Source of the DNA: Geobacteraceae bacterium
GTDB taxonomy: Bacteria; Desulfobacterota; Desulfuromonadia; Geobacterales; Geobacteraceae
NCBI GenBank assembly: GCA_024281055.1
Contig: JAMXLF010000071.1
Location: 1-64,000, forward strand
Length of the DNA: 64,000 bases
Reading direction: 5' to 3'
Shown here: in pieces, positions 60,043 to 64,000 of the stretch
Position numbering within the stretch: position 1 is the stretch's first letter
How the letters are laid out: every line of letters starts with the position of its first letter
Program-made: the position numbers and the translations under genes
Notes under the pieces: model-generated
Told to the model about the DNA's origin: nothing
What the model saw: the letters and a program-made list of their open reading frames with translations, nothing else
The model's database searches: none

Positions 60043-60068
60043 CGTAGGGGCGACCGGCCGGTCGCCCT
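60043..60068. repeat. Palindromic interspersed repeat, copy 3
   Basis: CGTAGGGGCGACCGGCCGG continuing TCGCCC. A GGGCGACCGGCCGGTCGCCC perfect 20-bp dyad between the tube and chaperone genes. Confidence 0.85.
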
Positions 60069-60097
60069 GACTTCATAACATGCACGGGAGGTGCGCA

Positions 60098-60502
60098 ATG
60101 GCAAAAGTGGCAATTTTCGACGATGAACAAGTGAAAGTCTTTGAATATGACGACGATACTAACGTTGAACTCGCCTATCTCTCCAAAGAAGAGGCTCAGG
60201 AATTGAGCAAAAAGGTTGACCAGATCGTGTCCCGCACCGGCTCACTCTGGAGTAAAGTCTGGAACCAGAAATTGGGCGAGCGGGTAGTGAAGAGATGGTT
60301 CCATCGCACTAATCCGGATCATCCCGGCCTGACCTTGCCGAACGGGACGCCTATCGCTTTTACGCCGGAAAACCGCGACATGATGATGATCCGCTGTCGC
60401 GAATTTTCCCTGTTTGTGGGTGAAAATACTACCTCCGCCAAGGAGTTTCTGGCCGAGAAAGAACAAGTTAGCAAGGATAAACTGAAAGTAAAAAACGGCT
60501 AA
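60098..60502 (+). CDS. Tail assembly chaperone (G-type, unshifted product)
   Basis: 134 residues from ATG 60098 (GGGAGGTG upstream). The start VAIFDDEQVKVFEYDDDTNV and a helical C-terminal half. Position before the tape-measure gene and the frameshift signal in its last codons identify it as the lambda gpG analogue. It should coat the tape-measure protein during tail assembly. Confidence 0.75.
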   Translation: MAKVAIFDDEQVKVFEYDDDTNVELAYLSKEEAQELSKKVDQIVSRTGSLWSKVWNQKLGERVVKRWFHRTNPDHPGLTLPNGTPIAFTPENRDMMMIRCREFSLFVGENTTSAKEFLAEKEQVSKDKLKVKNG

Positions 60503-60810
60503 AAGCGTACCTGCTGGCGTGCGCCGATTTCCCAAAGGTACGCTGTTATTACTGTCGGAAAGGTTACGAAGAGGAAAAAAACGAAGCAATCTGTGTGACG
60601 GGGACATGTCCGACAGGGTTCGACACACTCCCTGATGAAGCGCACCGGATACTGGAGATTCGCGGGCTTCTGGTTGGGCTCCATGATTTGAGAATGTCCG
60701 AAACGATCTGCCGGGAATATCAGGTAGATCGAGAGGATCTGGAATGGCTGGCACAGGTCGAGGACATCATTCGGAAGACGGCTCGGAAGCCGGAGGAAAC
60801 CGATGGCTGA
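60098..60810 (+). CDS. Tail chaperone G-T fusion made by -1 ribosomal frameshift
   Basis: Ribosomes slipping by -1 at 60490-60496 continue in the frame open to 60810, giving a 237-residue fusion: 133 codons of G, then RLKAYLLACADFPKV and a T domain of about 104 residues. The T part carries CYYC and CVTGTC, a zinc-ribbon-like Cys set, and helices to the end. It has no good start of its own. The tape-measure ATG at 60803 overlaps its stop by 8 bp. Confidence 0.8.
60490..60544 (+). promoter_or_regulatory. Programmed -1 frameshift signal
   Basis: Slippery heptamer A_AAA_AAC (60490-60496) in the zero frame, four nucleotides before the TAA stop (60500-60502). After a 7-nt spacer, AGCGTACCT (60504-60512) pairs perfectly with AGGTACGCT (60536-60544), and the loop contains a small GGCG/CGCC stem. 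Heptamer, spacing and stem are all canonical. Confidence 0.9.
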
Positions 60811-63553
60811 CGTAAATCTGACAATAAACGGGGAGGATAAATCCTCCCCCGCCTTCAAATCGGTTGATCAATCCATCGGTAAGACATCGAACTCTTTTTC
60901 CGACCTGAGCGGTGCGGCCGAACTGTCGGGTAAGGCCATTGCCGACAATATGGACGTGGCGCGCGATTCCATTGATGGCGTCAGTCAATCGGGTAATGGC
61001 CTCAAGGCATTTCTGCTGGGAATCGGAGCCGCGATCGCGGATCTCGGACGAAGGATCTTTGAAGGGATCGCCCCCGAACTGGCCTCTGCCGAGAATGAGG
61101 TCAAACAAGTCGGCACTTCTATCGGTGAGCATATCAAAAGCTGGGCTGAACAATCCGTGGCGACGGCGGCGGCATTCCGTTTCTTCGGATCGGAAGTGGC
61201 AATGGCGGTGGGAATTGCCTTTAACGCCATTGCCGCTCTGACCATTGCTTATAAAGGGCTCAGCTTTGCTGTCGGACTCGTCACCGGGAGTAGTTACAAG
61301 AGCGAAAACATTGATGCTCTGGTCGCCACTAACAACGAAGTCAAATCCCTTCAGAAACAGCTGCAGTTAACGGCGGTCGACGCTAACGCTCTGAACGATG
61401 CCCTCCGGAGAACCGGGGCCGATAAGAGCGATTTTGTCTCCGTGTATCAGAGCGTTGAATCCGCCATCCGTTCCAACGGTGATGAGCTTGATCGGCTTGG
61501 CATCAAATACCAGAACGCTGATGGCTCGATGATGGCTACGCAACAGATCGTCCAAAACGTCAAGAACAAGCTTGATGAATATACGGCCGGATGGGATCGA
61601 AACCAGGCCGCCGCCGCCATTGGCATGGGTACCTATGACCAGATTAACAATTACCTGAAGACCAACCAGCAAGAATTCCAAAAGTCCAAAGAGCGCATTG
61701 ACGAATACAACCTCGGGATCGGCACTGAAACCCAGAATGCTGTCGATAATTACCAAAAGGCAATGCTGGAGTTTAACAACGAGGAAAAGTTGATGAGCGA
61801 AGGCTTCAAGCGTGCCATCGCCGACAACATCATGCCTGTACTCACCGATTTCGCCATGTTCTTTAAGGACGGCTTTCCAAGCATCGTCGGGGTATTTCGG
61901 TACACAATGGCAACGCTCACGTCGCTCCTTTGGGGGTTGAAAACATCCGTAGACATTGTAGTTGATACCATCAAGCTTGGGTTCGGCGGGGTAACGGATA
62001 TCCTCATCGGCGTTGCCAAGGCATCAGCCCTGGCATTAACCGGTGATTTCAGCGGAGCGACTGACGCCTTGGTGAGCGGTTGGGAGAATGCGAAGAACCG
62101 GGCGGCCAAAGCGGGTGCCGAGATGGTGACCGATGCCCAGCACAATGCCCAGGCCATGAAACTCGCCTGGGGCTTCGATAACCGTCAGGCGGGCAACGGC
62201 AACCGACCCGTGAAGGGCGGGAAACCCTGGGAACCCGGCGAAACTGAAGACGCAGAAGACTTGGCCGCATATCAGTCAACACTAAATGCCTACAACGATG
62301 CCTATGCGCGGTATTCTAAGGCGTTCGAGGAAAACCGAGCGGCACTCACCAAGCAGGGGAATGAAAGGATCGCCGAGCTGAACCAGATCGATTTCGACAA
62401 GGGGCTTGTCGATTTGCAAACATACCTGGACAAGAAGCATAAGCTGAGCGAAGAGGTCATTCAAGCGGACATTGATTCAAAAAAGAAAGAGCTCCAGGAA
62501 GCCCAGAAGGCATTCGTAGAAGCGGATAAGACCGATAAGGTCGACGGCGGCGATATCGGTACGCAGACGGCACGTATGAACGCCCTGGCCAAAGTAACCG
62601 AAGCACAGGGGGCACTGAACAAGGTTACCGGTGACTATGCCCTTCTGCAGATCAAGAACGGCGAAGAAACGCGGAAAATGGCGGAGGCTGCCACGGCAGC
62701 TTATAAGAATATGCAGATAGCGGCCCTGGAAAGCGCTGGCGATTTCGAAGCAGCGGAAGCTCTCAAACAGGAAGTCTATCGGAAATCCGCCGAATACTTG
62801 AAGTTGGAAGCGGACGCCCTGGCCGGAAACGAAGAGGCTTGGAAGGCGATGATGGCAGTAGAAAAGCAGGAGGCGATAGATTTTATCACTGCCACAAATA
62901 GAAAGAACGAAGTGCAACGCCAATATGCCGATGATATTGCCAAGATGCAGGATGAGATTGACGCCCTCAACGGAAAGGATGCCAGTCGTATCAGCATTGA
63001 AGCCAAGATACGCGACGGTCTTTCTACCGAGGCGCAGTTGCGTGATAAATTGAACCTGGCTATTGCTCAAGGAAACAGCCTTGAGATAACTGGTTTGACC
63101 GAGAAAATCCGGCTTCAAACGCTTTTGAATCAGCGTTTGCAAACTGATCTTGCCTTGCAACAGCGTAAAGCTGAATTGTTGGGCCAGATAGTAGGATACG
63201 ACGGTAATAGGCCGATTTATGCGGACGATTATCAGAGAGAACAGAATCAAACTCGGTATATCCCTAATGATGAGCTTACCGGTTCCGGCTCAAACTCCTT
63301 TACTATGGACCAATGGGGCAATCATCCCGGAAGCCCCTATTATGTCGGTAACGGTTATTCCACAGGTTTACCCCCTATGGGAAGTAATGTTAATTCCAAT
63401 CAAGCGCCGAATAATGCTGCCGTCAGTGCCACTTCCGTTTCCATTGCCGCACTCCACGTCAACGTCCCCGCTGGCACGACGGACGAACAGGCCCGGCAGG
63501 TAGCCGTCAAGGTTAACCAGCTGTTGACCCAGCGCATCCGGAAAGTCGCGTAA
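60803..63553 (+). CDS. Tail tape-measure protein
   Basis: 916 residues. After a helical start, a hydrophobic stretch (VAMAVGIAFNAIAALTIAYKGL, about residues 132-153, shown in part) and later membrane-like segments (about 345-400) are followed by long coiled coil (about 490-760) rich in Lys, Glu and Ala. The C-terminal 130 residues are Asn/Ser/Gly-rich and end in a helix. It sets tail length and may help DNA pass the inner membrane. At about 2.7 kb it suggests a medium tail. Confidence 0.85.
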   Translation: MADVNLTINGEDKSSPAFKSVDQSIGKTSNSFSDLSGAAELSGKAIADNMDVARDSIDGVSQSGNGLKAFLLGIGAAIADLGRRIFEGIAPELASAENEVKQVGTSIGEHIKSWAEQSVATAAAFRFFGSEVAMAVGIAFNAIAALTIAYKGLSFAVGLVTGSSYKSENIDALVATNNEVKSLQKQLQLTAVDANALNDALRRTGADKSDFVSVYQSVESAIRSNGDELDRLGIKYQNADGSMMATQQIVQNVKNKLDEYTAGWDRNQAAAAIGMGTYDQINNYLKTNQQEFQKSKERIDEYNLGIGTETQNAVDNYQKAMLEFNNEEKLMSEGFKRAIADNIMPVLTDFAMFFKDGFPSIVGVFRYTMATLTSLLWGLKTSVDIVVDTIKLGFGGVTDILIGVAKASALALTGDFSGATDALVSGWENAKNRAAKAGAEMVTDAQHNAQAMKLAWGFDNRQAGNGNRPVKGGKPWEPGETEDAEDLAAYQSTLNAYNDAYARYSKAFEENRAALTKQGNERIAELNQIDFDKGLVDLQTYLDKKHKLSEEVIQADIDSKKKELQEAQKAFVEADKTDKVDGGDIGTQTARMNALAKVTEAQGALNKVTGDYALLQIKNGEETRKMAEAATAAYKNMQIAALESAGDFEAAEALKQEVYRKSAEYLKLEADALAGNEEAWKAMMAVEKQEAIDFITATNRKNEVQRQYADDIAKMQDEIDALNGKDASRISIEAKIRDGLSTEAQLRDKLNLAIAQGNSLEITGLTEKIRLQTLLNQRLQTDLALQQRKAELLGQIVGYDGNRPIYADDYQREQNQTRYIPNDELTGSGSNSFTMDQWGNHPGSPYYVGNGYSTGLPPMGSNVNSNQAPNNAAVSATSVSIAALHVNVPAGTTDEQARQVAVKVNQLLTQRIRKVA

Positions 63554-63910
63554 ATGCCTGCCGCCTCCTTCTCCCATGACTCCGGCAGTATCGAGTTCAC
63601 CTATCCCCCGTTGCGTCCGCCCGGTTCCTTGGACTTTCTCCAGGCGGAGGAGCAATCCGCCGGCGGGGTGGGGTTCGGTTTCCAGTCCTACGCGACCAAC
63701 GACCTGTTTGAGCTGACCGTGCGGCTTACCAGGGCCGAGGTGGACACCTTCAAGGACTTTTACCTCAACAAGGCCCACGGTCTGGCCAACCCGTTCACCT
63801 ATACCGACGTGCTCGGCACGGCCACCACCGTCAAGTTCCAGAAGGTCGGCACGATCGTCGAGCGCGCCTATAACGTGTGGAGTTGCCCCGTGCAACTGAG
63901 GGTCCAATGA
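63554..63910 (+). CDS. Distal tail protein
   Basis: 118 residues starting directly after the tape-measure stop. Beta-rich: SIEFTYPPLRPPGSLDFLQA, then NDLFELTVRLTRAEVDTFKD, FYLNKAHGLANPFTYTD. Small proteins of this kind downstream of the tape measure form the tail-tip hub. It overlaps the next gene by 4 bp. Confidence 0.65.
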   Translation: MPAASFSHDSGSIEFTYPPLRPPGSLDFLQAEEQSAGGVGFGFQSYATNDLFELTVRLTRAEVDTFKDFYLNKAHGLANPFTYTDVLGTATTVKFQKVGTIVERAYNVWSCPVQLRVQ

Positions 63911-64000
63911 ACCGCTTTGTCCTGCGCACCAACGTTGTCCAGTTCGTCTCGGTTCGTGAGCGGTCCGGCGGGGAGACCATCGAGCTGTTCCAGCCGAAGG
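63907..64000 (+). CDS. Tail-tip protein, 3' end outside the window
   Basis: Only 31 codons are visible (NRFVLRTNVVQFVSVRER...), overlapping the previous stop by ATGA. Too short to assign. The position suggests a minor tail component. Confidence 0.5.
   Translation, partial: MNRFVLRTNVVQFVSVRERSGGETIELFQPK

Larger units (their letters stand above)
29690..64000. mobile_element. Prophage, left end near tRNA-Leu, right end beyond the window
   Basis: Content changes abruptly after tRNA-Leu: divergent HTH regulators, many genes under 150 codons, then lysis, terminase, portal, MuF-like, capsid, tail fibre, tail tube, chaperone and tape-measure genes in order. The terminase, portal and MuF order with a DUF1804-like small terminase resembles Mu-type head modules, while the tail is a long siphovirus/myovirus type. 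No Mu transposase is seen. The exact attL is not proven and attR is not in the window. Confidence 0.85.

Noticed and set aside
60595-60810. An independent 71-residue gene upstream of the tape measure
   Set aside because: No ribosome-binding site at GTG 60595. The frame is open further upstream to the slippery heptamer, so it is the T part of a frameshift product.

Overview
The window looks like a chromosome segment of a GC-rich deltaproteobacterium of the Geobacter type (Geobacteraceae, Desulfuromonadota). This rests on the housekeeping gene order (tilS-ftsH-folP-cdaA-cdaR-glmM-pdxJ-acpS-nnr-CBS-tsaE-lysC-cimA), on isoleucine synthesis by citramalate synthase, and on the style of the secreted multi-domain proteins. 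The genus assignment is inference.

Layout. (1) 1-12.0 kb is accessory: the 3' part of a giant secreted protein with a seven-blade repeat, small periplasmic proteins, a receiver protein, a YncE-like propeller, a truncated transporter gene, a REC-GGDEF diguanylate cyclase, a LysR regulator followed by an AEC-family carrier, a degenerate PAP2 membrane protein, and a gene-poor stretch. (2) 12.0-29.2 kb is a dense all-plus-strand housekeeping block with many 4-bp ATGA overlaps. It covers tRNA modification, the FtsH protease, folate synthesis, c-di-AMP synthesis coupled to GlmM, PLP, ACP activation, NAD(P)HX repair, aspartate and isoleucine biosynthesis, NrnA, RNase PH and RdgB. (3) 29.3-29.7 kb holds four tRNA genes (Pro, Arg, His, Leu). 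(4) 29.7 kb to the right edge is a prophage that runs past the window. It has divergent repressor and early genes, many small early genes, a diversity-generating retroelement (DGR), an IntI-like tyrosine recombinase, a lysis cassette, terminase, portal and capsid genes, a tail fibre, tail tube, frameshifting tail chaperones, tape measure and distal tail genes.

The most notable system is the DGR at 36.3-39.3 kb. Two paralogous DUF1566-like target genes each end in a 103-bp variable repeat (VR). They are followed by an Avd-type helical-bundle gene, a 103-bp template repeat (TR) and a reverse transcriptase with DGR-type motifs (IGNLSSQ, YVDD). By eye, VR1 differs from TR at 14 positions and VR2 at 16. 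All 30 differences fall on template adenines, and none is an A-to-C change.

A second strong signal is a textbook programmed -1 frameshift in the tail chaperone gene just upstream of the tape measure: A_AAA_AAC at 60490-60496, a 7-nt spacer and a perfect 9-bp stem. Other points of interest are a protease/scaffold/capsid fusion, two secreted-looking products inside the virion operon, an integron-type recombinase in the middle of the prophage, a possible nested spanin pair, and two families of interspersed repeats within the phage.
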